Of a stretch of DNA of 64,000 nucleotides, positions 33,694-45,573 are shown piece after piece. The notes beneath the pieces were generated by a model that saw only the letters and a list, made by a program, of their open reading frames with translations, ran no database searches and was not told the origin of the DNA. How positions within the stretch are numbered: the stretch's first letter is position 1; the number at the start of each line of letters is the position of its first letter. A program made the position numbers and the translations under genes. The DNA comes from Mastigamoeba balamuthi (Eukaryota; Evosea; Mastigamoebida; Mastigamoebidae), in assembly GCA_902651635.1 (NCBI GenBank), contig CACRSC010000033.1, positions 62,001-126,000 on the forward strand, written 5' to 3'.

Positions 33694-36368
33694 TCACGGA
33701 GCGGGGACCTCGCCCTCGTCGACTTCCGGGGCGGATACCGAGGAGGAAGGAGCGGACACATCGAAGCCCTTGATGGCCAGAGCGATCGGCAGCTGAACCA
33801 CCTCGGCCGCACTGTGGTCCGCCGGGCGTGGCGACGCCGGCACTACGGAGACAGGGATGCTGGGCAGGCGAAGGACGAAGGTGCTCTGCATGTCGAGGCG
33901 CGGCGAGGGCTCGGGGGGCAGTGCTCCCTGCTGCGGGGTCAGCGGGTACGTGGGGAGCTCCGCCCCTACGACCACGTTCACCAGAGACCCGGAGGACGCT
34001 CCCGAGCGGTCGGAAGTTTGACCCGACGAGTCGACCTCGGGAGGGCCACAACCTGCGTGCGTGTAGAGTATAAGAGGGATGGCGACCGGGGGCAGCGACG
34101 ACGCACTGGGCACGGGGGGCATAGTGATAGCTGTGTTGAGAGCCGCGCTGGTCGACACGTCTGTGGTATAGGCGGGCGGCTCCATGCTGGCGGGCACGAA
34201 TCCTATCGACGAGATGTCGATAGGGATGTTGGTGGTTGCGCGGGCGCGGTGCTTCCTCTTGACCACAACGACCCCGACAATGGACCCCATGAAGGCCAGG
34301 AACCCGACAGCAGCTATAGGTGTGGCCACGATGATCGCAGTTTTGTCCTGGCCTCCACCCGCGATGCGGTCGTCGGACCCAGGGATAGCAACACAGCTGC
34401 GAGTCGGTGGAGAAGTGCTCGTGTACCCGCCGACGCACGAGCAGTTGGCAGAGCACCCCGTTCCGTCCTCGCACTCTTCTCCGGCGTCCAGCTGCCCGTT
34501 ACCACAGCCAGCACAGAACTTGTGGGATGGCACAAGAGGCGGGTGCCCAGCGCTGCATGTGCAATCCGGCCTGCAGAAGGCCCCACCATCGCACTGCTCC
34601 TCAGGAACGATGTTGCCGTCCCCGCATTCTGCGAGCAGCACTGGTCAGAGAGTATGGGGCTAAGGTGGCTGAAGGTCGCACTGGGAGCACAGTCGTCCTT
34701 CGCAGGATCAGCAACGCCATATCCGCTGAGGCACTTACACGAATTATCACACCCAACTCCTCCGACTTCGCACTGCTCTGTGGAGGTCTCCAGGACGCCG
34801 TTGCCACAGCCCTGCTTCACGCAAGTCCCGTTCGGTGCACAACTGAACTTCGCCGACTCCACAGGGCACCCGATGGGGGACATCACCCCCGTCTGGACGG
34901 CGCAGTCGGGGTCGACACTCCCACACGAGCAGTTGCACCCGTCTCCGCTCCCCAGCGACATCGGGTTGCACCTCCATGCTGCCGGGTACGCCCTGCACGC
35001 TCCCTCGAAGCAGTGCCCGTTCTCGCCGCAGTCCGACGGCAGCCCATCGACCAGGCAGTCTGGGTCCATGACTCCCGTGGCCTGGCACCCGCAGTTGCAC
35101 ACGACCCCGTCTCCGAGCGCAGACGCAGGGCACTGGGGCGTCGCCCAGGCTCCAGCGCACTGCCCCTGGTTGTCGCACATGGACACCGAGGTGCCGTTGC
35201 AGTTGAGGGCTGGCGTGCGCCACGTCCCGGCTGCGGTGCTGGTGAAGCAGTCGGGGTCGACGACGGAACCGCAGCCGCACTGGCACCCGTCCCGCGAACC
35301 GAACGAGCGGGGCTGGCACCCGAGAACGCGCGTGTCCCACCCCGTCTGGACACAGTGTCCCGAGCTGTTGCAGGCCTCGCCAGCGGCAGTGCACTGCGCG
35401 GCGGCGGAGCCGATGGAGGCGTTGGCGCAGTCGGGGTCGAAGGCGCCGCACTCGCAGTCGCAGGCGCGGCGGTCGCTGTAAGCGGCGGGGCTGCAGGACC
35501 AGCCAGCCGGGAGGTGCGCGAGGGGGTCGAGGGCGACGCCCTTGGCGCGGAAGAGGAGGGCGGTGAAGTTGTCGTGGGTCCAGTCAGCGCGGTGGACGCT
35601 CCACGTGGCGCCGGGCCCGGACCTCCAGTGGCTGAGCCTGCCCGAGAGCTGGACCGAGGCGTAGTACGAGGCCTGCTTGCAGTCCGAGGCGAGGCGGAAG
35701 CCGAGGAAGACGGAAGGCCTGCGGGCGACGTAGCCCATGAAGGAGTTGTACCACCGCCACGGTATGGATCCCGACAACGGCACGAGCGCCGAGACCTGCA
35801 GCACCGAGCTCCACTCGGGGCTGCTTGCCGGGTGGCCCCCGGCATCCTCATACGCGACCAGCGTTATCTGCTGCGGCGAGTTCAGCGCAACCTGTCCTGT
35901 CTCTCCGAAGAGGACTTTGTAGCACGCCTGGGACATCGGCACATTCTTAGAACGGGGAATAACACCTTCCCAGCAAAGTAGTGAAAAGCCGTCGCAATTT
36001 GCTCGCGGGGATCGTTCGGGAGCAAATGCCGGCGGAGCCCCAGACGCACCTGTGTGTAGTTCCATGGGAGCCGCGGCGGTGTGAAGAGCTGCACGACCTC
36101 CACCGTGCTGCTGCCGCCTGAGGAGCCCAGCCAGCGTGCCCCGGATTGCTGGGTTGGCGAGTATTCGGCGGGGCAGTGGAGGGGGGGTGTGAGCCTCCAG
36201 CGCACAGGAGTCGAGTGTTGGAGCCTTGATCTTCTGGACCGAGGACCACTCGATGTCGTAGACCTCGCCCCCGAGGCAGTCGCCGGCTTGGCCCGCGACA
36301 GGGCCAACGCATAACGCCGCCAGCACCAGCGGGGCTACGAACCGATGGAATGCGACGAGGACGATCAT
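33694..36368 (-). CDS. Cys-rich type I membrane protein C
   Basis: Paralogue of protein B in tandem, same strand. Start at 36368 opens a signal peptide (IVLVAFHRFVAPLVLAALCV). Main exons 35927-34682 and 34628-33694; two upstream exons carry GGEVYDIEWSSVQKIKAP and VVQLFTPPRLPWNYTQ. As in B, DGCNCSCGSVDPDC units, CDGGAFC and CEDGTGC units, one transmembrane helix (TAIIVATPIAAVGFLAFMGS) and a tail with IPIDISSIGFVPAS. The juxtamembrane VVVKRKHRARATTN is basic, giving an outside-in orientation. The last intron of B has no counterpart; C reads through. The ectodomain core is nearly identical to B while signal peptide, stalk and tail differ. The end of exon 1 is uncertain. Confidence 0.82.
34867..35767. 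repeat. Near-identical paralogous block, copy 2
   Basis: Partner of 31876-32776 at a constant offset of 2,991 bp. Confidence 0.85.
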
Positions 36369-36666
36369 TACCACAGCCTGCCAGAAGCTCGGACTTGATG
36401 GTGCGCTCTGAGTTGTCTGTCTCTGTGATGGTAACCGCTGCGGAACGTCGTGGGAAGCGCTGGCGCGTAGGATGCGGTGTCGAATATTGTGCGGCAAACG
36501 TAGGATATCAAATCACACAAATAGCGCGATTCTGGACCCCCGCGGGAGTGAACCGCCCCCACTGGGGCCAAATCAAACCGCAGGAAAACGCCCTCAATTT
36601 CCGGAGGTGCAGGTGCCGATCTCCTGTGCTGCGCCCGTCAGTGGTGTCTCTCCTGGGGCCGCTTCT

Positions 36667-36910
36667 TCAGAGGGCCTCGTGCTTGTGCGAGACGGCAGAG
36701 AGGGCAGTGGGAAGTGGGAGCTCCCCGGCGTCCCGGTAGGTGCAGAAGAGATCGTGGGCGATCTCCCTCGCGGGAATCTTGGGATGCGGCGAGCTGCGGG
36801 GTGCGGCACCCTCGCTGTGGGAGGTTCACAGCGGGCAGCGGAGAAGCAGCACTGGCGTCTGTGATTCTGGCGCCTTATCCGCACAACTCGTCGACAGCAA
36901 TTAACTGCAT
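36667..36910 (-). CDS. Possible 50-aa protein
   Basis: Low-confidence small gene. Exons 36910-36885 and 36793-36667 join in phase with a GTGCGG donor and a CCGCAG acceptor. They give MQLIAVDELF, then PKIPAREIAHDLFCTYRDAG and a Ser/Lys/His-rich end. The second exon has protein-like composition and ends at a clean stop. No family is recognised. It could instead be the last exon of a transcript whose start I cannot see. Confidence 0.3.
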
Positions 36911-37950
36911 CTTTTCGCTTCTATCAGAAAAAAGTGAAAAACCGGTGTGGGACCCCCAACGCCAAACTCCCGACACGCTTCCGAGCGAGCAGTGAGGCTG
37001 GCGGGGGGCGTGTACGATGCAGGGACTGCCGATTTCTTTTTACTGAGGAAACTGCACTGCGCTGACGCGGGCGCTAGTTTTCCTGGGGGTCTGTGCACAT
37101 AACACACTTGACGCAACTACGGCTTATGTCGGCGTGCCTCAGCTACGCCTCGCGCAAGCTCTCACGAGTGGCCTTCCACGCAACGCCTCCTGCCCCCCGA
37201 CGGGCCCCCGAGTCCCCGCAGGCGCTGGGGGCGAAATGCCCCGGTATTCCAGTGCATTGCACCTTTGCCTGCTCTCGGAGACGGGCGGCTGCCAGACCCC
37301 CAGTTGGTAACCCCTGACCCCAGAGAGGACACGCTTATCAAAAGGGACATAATCCGACGCCGCGTGCTTCGGCGGGCCCTGGCCTCCGCCCCGTTCACTC
37401 TGCTGCTGCTCACTTGCTACTATGCGACACCCATTTTTTGCCCTACGTGCGGTTTTTGCACCGTTTATGGCTCGATTCCTCTCTCGTCAACCCAATTGTG
37501 CGCCATGGATTTACAGTTATGGCCTGCCGATTAGCGGATGGCATGTGCGGCGTCTGCGGGGGCTCAGGGACGTCACGGAGTTGCGTTCCAGCCGCTCAGC
37601 GGCCCGCGGCGCCAGAATTGTGCGTCATAAAACGGCGCCCCGCCTTTGGGTGCGTACGTACCGTCTCTCAAAAATGTTGCCCAAAAGCGGGCCCGCACCC
37701 GTCACCGGTGCGCACTGAGAATCGGCCCAGGGGCGAAGATGGCTCTGCCGCCCACCCCATCGCGTCTCTATGGGTGTCAGCCCGTTTCCTGCCTGTTTGG
37801 GGGTTGGGTGCAGACTGGATAATTTGATCTTGCCACGTGGGGGCAACCGAACCGTGGGTCTTTCAGTCATAAACACACTTTTTTTTCTTTTCTTTCAGAG
37901 GCACTCGTGTGGTAGCACTGTTTTGCTTGCACGCGCCGTCATACCGCAAA
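36911..37950. other. Intergenic, about 1 kb
   Basis: No convincing gene on either strand. A T-rich pyrimidine run ending TTTCAG at about 37879-37898 just before the next gene may be a 5'-UTR intron acceptor. Confidence 0.4.
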
Positions 37951-39939
37951 ATGGAGGTCTTGGCGCAGCAGCGGAGCTTCGGCCACGCGCCCGTGGTGCC
38001 GCGCGACGAAGTCATCCCCTTCAAGTGCATCCGCTGGCCCGGCGGCCGCCCGCAGCGCCGCACGATCACCGTCGACTTCGGTGCGCAGTGCAATATTTGA
38101 AAAAAAATACCTCGCCCCCACACACCGCACACACCCGCTGTTTTTCCTCCGTGAAACTATCGCCCGCTTCCCGCCGCCCCATCGGGCCGCGGGGCTGGTT
38201 TCCCCCACGCGGGACGGGGCCTCGTGGGCGGTGCGCAGGCCGCGGGGCGCTCACCGGGCCAGCGCGGGCCCCGGGTTTATTTTTTGTCGTGGACAACTGT
38301 ACCGGGTTTACGGGCGCGCAGCTCCCCATCGGTCTTGTTTTACACCAAGTATCAGTCAAGTGGGGGTGCCCCACACAAGAGGCCCCCACAGCCAACTCCC
38401 GCACGCCGCTCTCCCCCTTCCTGGCCTCTCCCCACCGCCCGCCACCGCGAGCTCTCGTTCCGCGATTTTGGGGACCTGCGGAGGGGGCCGTGCGCGGGGT
38501 CAGCGGGGGTGTGCGTGCGCGGCGCCGGGTTCCGTGAACGTGTGCCCGTGGAGTTGTAGGTTCTTCGCTGGGCTTACCCGCACCTGAGCACCTTTAACCC
38601 CGCAGGGGCAGTTAATTTAACCCCTTCTGCATCGCTTGCCGAAGCAGAGTGCAACGAGGGCATTTACGCGTACGTGGACGAGGTGCCGCAGGGCGTGCAC
38701 CCCGTGGTGCGCGTCGGGCACTGCAGGTCCGAGGCGACCAAGGCGGGCAGCCGCAAGGTCTCCAAGTCGGTCCGCGTCTACGAGGTCCTGCACGGCGAGC
38801 AGCTCACGTGGATCCACGAGGCCCTCGCCACGTTCCCCGCCACGCCCGAGCAGATGCGCGAGGCCGGCATCGCCCCGCCGCCCGCGACCTCTGCCTCGTC
38901 CTCGCCCTCGCCGACGGCGCCCAGGCCCTCGGCGGCCACGTCGCCCACGACCACGCCGTCGCCGGTCTGCGCGGACGCCTCGGTCCCCGCGCGGTGGGCG
39001 TGGGTGCAGGCGCAGGCGCAGGCGCAGATGGACTCGGCGAGGCAGCAGGCGAGGTACGTGCCGCCCGCGCAGCAGGTGCCGCTGCCAGCGCCGCCCGTGT
39101 GGTCGCTCGTGGCCTCGGCGCTGTCGATGAAGCCGTGCCTGCAGTCGGCGATGCCTCAGATGCCCCAGATGCAGCAGATGCCTCAGATGCCCGGCGGCCA
39201 GCCCCTGGCGGTCGGCATGTCGCCGTACGTCGCCAGCACGCCGGCGGTCGTGGTCCCCGTCCCGCGCGTCTCTGCGCCGGTCTATCCCCCTGCCACCGCC
39301 GCCGCCGCTGCGCGCCCGGTGCTCCCGCCGCTGCCGTTCAGCCTGGACGCGGTCCAGCAGCTCTTCCCCTCGGCGGCGCCCATGCAGGCCCCCAGGACCC
39401 GCGAGGGCCTCGGGCTGTTCGACAGCGTGGCGCCCCCGACCCCCAAGCGCCAGCGAACAGCGGCTGCGACGAGCCACGGAGCGGCAGAGGCCTCGATGAG
39501 GTTCGCCTCGGCGCTGGCGCGGGGCACGGCGCAGCCGCAGGTGTCGGCGCTCGTCGTGCTGCTGCGCGAGATGTTCCCCTCGGACGTGGCCGCTGCCACC
39601 GAGGCCTCGCGCCTCGCGTGCTGCGCGAGCCACAGCGAGGTGCTCAGCTTCGTCGGGTCGCACCTGCACAACCCCGCTGCCCTCAACGCCCTCAGGGCTG
39701 GCCGGGTGCACGCGGAGCTCGTGAGCACGTGGAGATCGACCACTGCCGCTGGCCGCGAGCAGACCCGGGCCAGAGTGGCGGCCCTCGTCGAGGAGCTGGT
39801 CAGGACTACCAGGGCCGTCAAGGAGGCGGTGCCTGCCGGCTACGCTGAGGGGGTGGAGGAGCTCGGACGCAGGTGGCAGGTGCACTTTGCATCACTCAGC
39901 CTGTCGCTCATCGACGCGCTCGACACCATTCTCCAGTGA
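37951..39939 (+). CDS. Pro/Ala-rich protein of unknown function
   Basis: Not recognised. Predicted 487 aa from exons 37951-38080 and 38606-39939, phases agreeing. The N-terminal 110 residues look folded: VVPRDEVIPFKCIRWPGGRP, EGIYAYVDEVPQGVHPVVRV and VYEVLHGEQLTWIHEALA. A long Pro/Ala/Ser/Met/Gln-rich middle has repeated MPQMPQMQQMPQ. The C-terminal 150 residues are alpha-helical by composition (VSALVVLLREMFPSD, TRARVAALVEELVRTTRAVK). The intron of 525 nt is several times longer than others here. An AATAAA lies about 70 nt after the stop. Confidence 0.65.
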
Positions 39940-40290
39940 CCCGGTCCCCACGGCCGTTTGTATTGCCCGGAACATTCTCAGCACTCATTTATACAAACCA
40001 AACCCGGTTGAATAAAATCAAGTCGCATATTCAGTATTCAGGTGGACAATCGCATTTGTGCGTGATTTCCTTCCTGTTTGAGTAGAGATCCGCCGTCGTG
40101 AAGAGCCGAGGAGAATACAACGGTGGGGAGTGCGGGTGAGCGCGCTCTCCCTCCGAGAAATGCAACTGGCATGCGCGCCTTCCTAGCAGGCTCCTCGCTG
40201 TGCGGTCTGGCGCATAAACTGTGTTGCTTCGCGGGGAAGAGGGTGGCAGCCGTGCGTTGTGGTGGCCGGGGCTGGGCTTGGCTAAAAAGT
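39940..40290. other. Convergent 3' flank
   Basis: AATAAA at about 40012 for the plus-strand gene. No gene seen. Confidence 0.5.
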
Positions 40291-43200
40291 TTAAATGGCA
40301 AAGGGCCAGTCCCTGTCGACGACCTCGAGGTCGACGTGCATCTTTGCTCTGTACAGCCTCGCGATAACGCGAAGGACCTCGTCGACCTCGGTCTTGTGCA
40401 CCGCCGCCAGGTGCCACGCGACCCTGCACGCCCCCGCGCAGTGCCCGGCCCCCGCGGCGGCCGCGACGACAGCGGAGGCCCCGTCGTCGTCGCCGTCAAA
40501 GGCGAACACGACGCTCAGCCCCGCCGCGTTGCCGTGCCGCGCCACGTACTGCACGTCGCACACCGGCGCCGTCGCCGTGACCACAAAGTGCGGCGTCGAC
40601 GGCGGCGAGGCGTCGCCTTCCGGCAGCGGCCAGTGCCCGATGTCCTCTGTCAGGAGCACCAGCGACACGTCCGTGGCCACGAGCGTGCGCTGGACGCCGG
40701 CGCCCAGCTGGTCGCGGAACAGCGTGGACCCGCCGGAGCCCATCAGCATCGACGACCCCGTCCTCAGCAGCGACGACACCGACGAGACCGCCGAGCTGCC
40801 GGGCGCCTGGTGCACCTCGACGGGCCCCCTCTGGAAGACCATCGCGTACAGGTTGACCGCGGGCGGCGGCAGCAGCAGCGACGCGCTCGCCGCCGAGCTG
40901 CGCTTCCCCGACGCGCCTCTGCGCGGCCCGCCGACGCCCGCGCGGATGGCCTCGGCCAGCGCCTGGTGCACCTCGTGCGTGGCGTGGACGACGCTGGGGG
41001 GCTGCGCCACCGAGGCGTCGGCGCAGGCCCTGCTGGCCGCGTCGACGAGGAGGCCGGCGAAGCGCTGCCCGCGGTCGTGCGAGCGCACGACGAGCACCCA
41101 CGAGGGCCCCGCGGCGAACTCGAGCCGCAGCCAGTGGTGCGACGGGCCGACGACGACGCGGCGCAGCTCCGCGAGCGGCGAGCTCGAGACGGGCACGCAG
41201 TCGAGCCAGTCGCGCACGTCGCAGACGTCCTTGGCGATGCCCAGCACGTACGCGCGCGCCGTCGACAGCACGGCGACGCAGCGCTGCTCGCTGTCGGCGC
41301 CCGACCCGAACTTGACGCACGTGCACGCGAGGCCCGCGGCGAACGCCTCCTCGGGCGAGCGCAGCACGCGGATCTTGAGGAACGCCTGCACGCTGACGTT
41401 GCTCCACGCGTCGCTGTCCATCCGCGCGTCAAACGCCGCCGCGTCGGCGTTGCCGAAGCTGAACGGCGCCGCGACGACCGACGTCGGCGCCGGCACGCGC
41501 AGCGGCTCCGCGCCCGCGCCGGACTTGGACACGAACGCCGGCGTGAAGATGTTGTCGAACCCCCCGCTCGCGCGCTGCTGCGCCCTCCGGGGCGGGCCGT
41601 TGGGGGCCTCGGGGCCGTGGTAGTCGAAGAAGAGCAGGTTGCCCAGCAGCGTCGACCCGAACGTCTCGGCCGTCGGGAGGACCAGGTCGAGCTTGGGCTC
41701 CACGACGGCGCCGGCCGCGGTCCCCGGAGCGGCGGCGGCGGCGTCGGCGCCGCCGGGCATCGAGGCGGCGGCGGCGAACGAGGCCGAGGCGGCCTCGAAC
41801 AGCTTCGACGCCGATCCGAACATGGCCGACGCGCGGTTGCCGGGCCTGTCGACGCGGATCGACTGCCGGATGACCGCGGGCCGCTTGCAGACGGGGCACT
41901 TGTCGACGTCCTCGCCAAACTGCGCGCCGCACTTGAGGCACTCGTACGTGCGCGCCGCGGGCTTGTAGGGCTCGAGCTTCTTGAGGAACGCCGCGAGCGA
42001 GGCCTCGGCCTCGAGCCTGAACGCCCGGGCGACCCGCGACGAGCCGCTGCCGAACTCGAGCGACACGAGCGGCCGCAGGACGCACTGCTGCGGCTGCCGT
42101 GGCTGCTCGTTGCTGCCCGTCAGGTCGATGGCGGGCGCGGGCTCCACGCGGCTGGCGATGCGCGCGAGCGCCCGCAGGTTGTGCTGCATGACCGCCGCGC
42201 AGTCCTTGGCGCTGCACTCGCTCAGCGTGTCGTTCTGGAACACGATGAGCCGCAGCGTCCACTCGCGCTGAGCGTCGTCCTCGTCCTCGTCCTCGTCGAC
42301 CCCGTCGGCGGTCTCCGCGTAGAAGACGTCGTCCTCGTCGAGGTTCTCGGGGTCGAACTCGATGCCCGACATGCCGCGCGAGCTCCGCGCCAGCGACGGC
42401 GGCGACGGCGAGCACCCGGGCTCCGCGTACGACTCGGCCAGCGCAGCCGCGACCGCCACCGGCGCCTGCAGCGCCTGCGAGGGCTGCTGCTGCGGTGCCC
42501 CGCTCGCCGCCTCCCGGGTCTCGTCGGCGTCGACGCCGTCCGTCGGCGACTTCTGCGGCGTGTTGGCGCCCGACAGCTCCGCGGCGAGCAGCGACCTGCC
42601 GACGGCGCCCTCGAGCGCGGGCGACGCGGCCTCCGAGGCGAAGCGCTCGATGTCCGAGGGGCTCGCGGCCGCGGCGACGGGCGCGGGGGCGGGCGTCACG
42701 GAGCGCCCGGCGGCGAGCGAGGCCGAGGGCGACGGCGAGCCCAGCAGGCCGACGCTCGCGTCGTACGACGACATCGAGTCGAACGTCAGCAGCCAGCGGT
42801 CGCCCATGCGCTCCTGCACGTCCTGCACGCGCCGCAGCCACTCGTCGGCCGCGCGGCTGCGCTGCTCGTCCTCGGGCGACTGGAACGCCGGCGACGACAT
42901 TCCCGACGACGTCGCCGACAGCGCGAGCCCCGGGGGCGTCGGGCTCGACGGCGGCGCGTCGACCGCCGGCGACGCGTCCTCGATCTCGACGAGCTTCGTG
43001 CGCCTCCTGCGCCTGCGCTCGGCCCCCTTGGGCGACAGCGGCGGCGACACTGCGAACTTGGCGTCGCCTGCGGGCACGTGCGCCGTCAGCGACGACGACG
43101 GCGGCGGCTGCAACGGCGGCGACGGCGCCGGCAGTGCGAGGACGGCGGCGCGCTCGCGCGGGGTGGGGGGCTCGAGGTCGAGGACGACCCTGTCGAGGGC

Positions 43201-44516
43201 GTCGCGGAAGCAGCCGTAGGCGGCGACGCGGTAGTCGGGGCGCGAGGCCAGCGGGTTGAGCTCGAAGAGCACGCGCGAGAGCAGCGGCAGCGACGAGAGG
43301 CGGCGGACCTCGGCGACGTCGGCGACGCGGTTGGCCCCCAGGTCGAGGTCGACGAGGGCCAGGAGGCGCTCGAGGCCGCGCGTGCTCGAGACGAGGTTGC
43401 GGCGGAGGATCAGGCAGCTCACAGAGCCCAGCGCGTCGGCGACGTTCTCGAGCGACTCGATGCGGTTGTCCTCGAGGTTCAGGTACGTCAGGCGGTAGCA
43501 GCACTGCAGGCCCTCGATCCGCGTCAGCAGGTTCGAGCTCAGCGTCAGCTTCTGCACGTTGCACAGCAGCGACTGTAGCAACGCATAGGGGAGTTATGAG
43601 AAAGTTCCTGGAAACGTCCCCCTTCCTCGCAGGGCAAAAAGGGAAACGGAACCCGAACGAACGAGGAAAATATCCATCGAGGGCACGAAGTTCGAGTGCG
43701 CGCTGAACACTCGGAGCCTGCGCCACGCGCCGCGCTTGTGCAGCCGCCTGACGCACTCCTCCTCGTCGCGCGTCGTCCTCGAGACTCCCTGCGGGACGAT
43801 CACGTCCATCGACGCGGCCTCCGCTGCGCTGCCGCCCGCGCCCTCGCCCTGCAGCTGCCCGCGCTCGTCGCACTCGCGCAGCCCCTCCTCGTCGACCTCC
43901 AGCGCCTCCTTGACCGCCACGAGGCTGTCGAGCACCTTGTCCGCAGCGCCCCCTCGGTGAGTCCCGACGGGGGGGGGGAGGGAGGGCTCACCTTGAACTC
44001 GACGAGCCGCCTGCTGAGCGCCGCGAGGTTCGTGACGAGCGACGGCTTGACGCGCACCAGCCGCAGCCTCTCGAGCCCCGCGAACAGCGACAGGTCGACC
44101 TCCCTGCTCTTCTCCAGCCTCCTCTCGTCCGCGGGCATCACCTGCGCCGTCGTCAGCGCGATGGGGGAGGGGGCGATGGGCGATGGGGCGCTCGCGGTCG
44201 GCTCGCCTGCAGTGCCCGCACGCGCGTGAGCACGTCCAGCAGCCCGGGCGCCCCGGCGGCGCCCAGCACGGCCCGGGCGGCCGTCCCGGGGCTCATGAAC
44301 GCGCTGTTGACGATCCGCACGGCGTCGGTGGTCAGGCGCAGCGCCGTGGCGCCGCTCGCCAGCGCCTCCCCTGCGCAGGTGACGACGGCACACGCGTTGC
44401 TGTGAGGCCGGGGGCTGGGCACGAGGGAGCGGATCTGGGAGGGTGCGCCGGGGCGGACGGTTGGAGGAGACGTAGCGGGCGAGGGTGCGCAGGAAGGTCT
44501 CGGGGCCGGCGGCCAT
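40291..44516 (-). CDS. Leucine-rich repeat protein resembling STK11IP (LKB1-interacting protein)
   Basis: Predicted 1,320 aa. Exons 44516-44472, 44434-44222, 44141-43992, 43935-43663 and 43572-40291. LRRs occupy about residues 85-330 (LERLRLVRVKPSL, VQKLTLSSNLLTRIEGL, LTYLNLEDNRIESL, LVDLDLGANRVADV) and end with the LRR cap ELNPLASRPDYR. A long acidic/Ser-rich stretch follows. Near residue 770 is a zinc ribbon (CLKCGAQFGEDVDKCPVCKR). The C-terminal third has PH-like strands (HHWLRLEFAAGPSWVLVV, RTLVATDVSLVLLTEDIG). LRRs followed by a large C-terminal region recall STK11IP and nischarin; the match is architectural and not proven. The first intron is only 37 nt as drawn, so the N terminus is tentative. 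Confidence 0.72.
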
Positions 44517-44765
44517 GGTGGCCTTTGCTTGCCGCGCTCTCTCGGGGATGAGCGGTGTGTAGGAAGGGAAGATATCGGGTGTGACAAGCTGGGCGGCCCA
44601 ATATCTTGTAGTTCCTGCGAAGTAGAATTCTCTGCGTCTCTTCCGCTACTCGCCTGCTGGAACCAAGAGCACACCACCGCGCGTACACCCGCTCTCCCTC
44701 CCCGTGTTTGTATCTCGCTCCAGGCCCCGGGTGAGGCCGGTCGCCTGTGTTTCTGTGGTTGCGTC

Positions 44766-44772
44766 AAATATC
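44766..44772. promoter_or_regulatory. AAATATC motif
   Basis: Ends 38 nt before the start codon at 44810. A second copy (44600-44605, AATATC) lies 84 nt upstream of the divergent LRR gene start. Confidence 0.4.
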
Positions 44773-44809
44773 ATTTGATTTTTTGCATATTTTTGTTCGC
44801 GGCGGAGCT

Positions 44810-45480
44810 ATGCTTTCGCACGCCGCGATGCGCAGGGCGTTCGGCCTTGAGAAGGGCGATACCGTCGGTCTGTGGCACGTGTCGTGGGGCACCACCATTC
44901 TCCACAGGGTTGTAGTCCGCAGCGCCATCTACGAGTACCCCACGACTGTGGTTCTCGCGAGGCACTCCGCTGCCAGCGGCATCCCAGCCCCGCTCGCTCT
45001 CGAAGCGCTGCAGTCCCACTTCGCTGCGGTGGGAAAGAAAATTGTGTTCTCCGCCATCGGATCGCCGTTCGAGGTGCCCTCATGCCCCTCGTTCTCTGTT
45101 TACGATGCCTGTCGTAGTGCTGGTATGACACCTGCTCGTTGCTCTCCGTCGAATGCACCTGCGAGAGGTGGAGGGTTGTGCTCTCGGCCCTGGGCCACAT
45201 AGCACTCCGGCGGGACATCCCCACCACTGCGAACCTGCTGCGGGAGATGAAGGGCAACGAGAGGGTGCTCAGGAGCAAGCTCGAGGGCCTGGGGTACTGC
45301 GTCGACATCGCAAGAACAAAAACTGAGAAGACTGTGTGCCTCGGCTGCGGCTTCCCTGTGGAGCGCGGAGACCTGATCGCAAGGCGAGGGACGCTGACCT
45401 GGACCCACGCGAGATGCTGCGCCGCCTTCGTCGGTGGGGTGCGTGACGAGAACGTCTCCCGGGTGACTGAGACTGAGTGA
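44810..45480 (+). CDS. Small protein with LIM-like zinc site, unknown function
   Basis: Not recognised. Predicted 192 aa from exons 44810-45073 and 45166-45480, both in phase 0. The first exon reads MLSHAAMRRAFGLEKGDTVG and later VVVRSAIYEYPTTVVLARH; the second has RVLRSKLEGLGYCVDI. Near the C terminus CLGCGFPVERGDLI and, 10 residues on, WTHARCC form a C-x2-C / H-x2-C set that could bind one zinc. The splice junction is chosen because it keeps both frames open; other donors in the same 60 nt are possible. It converges with the next gene, leaving 93 nt. Confidence 0.6.
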
Positions 45481-45573
45481 CAAAGGAATCCTCTCGGTAA
45501 CGGCCACCGGGGCACTATCGAAAGCGCACAGCCATTGGAAAGAGCAAAAGGAAGGCCTCGAAATGAAATTGAA

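Noticed and set aside
40123-43578. 1,151-aa open frame on the plus strand
   Set aside because: Opposite strand of the LRR gene. Its Arg/Ala/Val composition is that of a GC-rich shadow frame.
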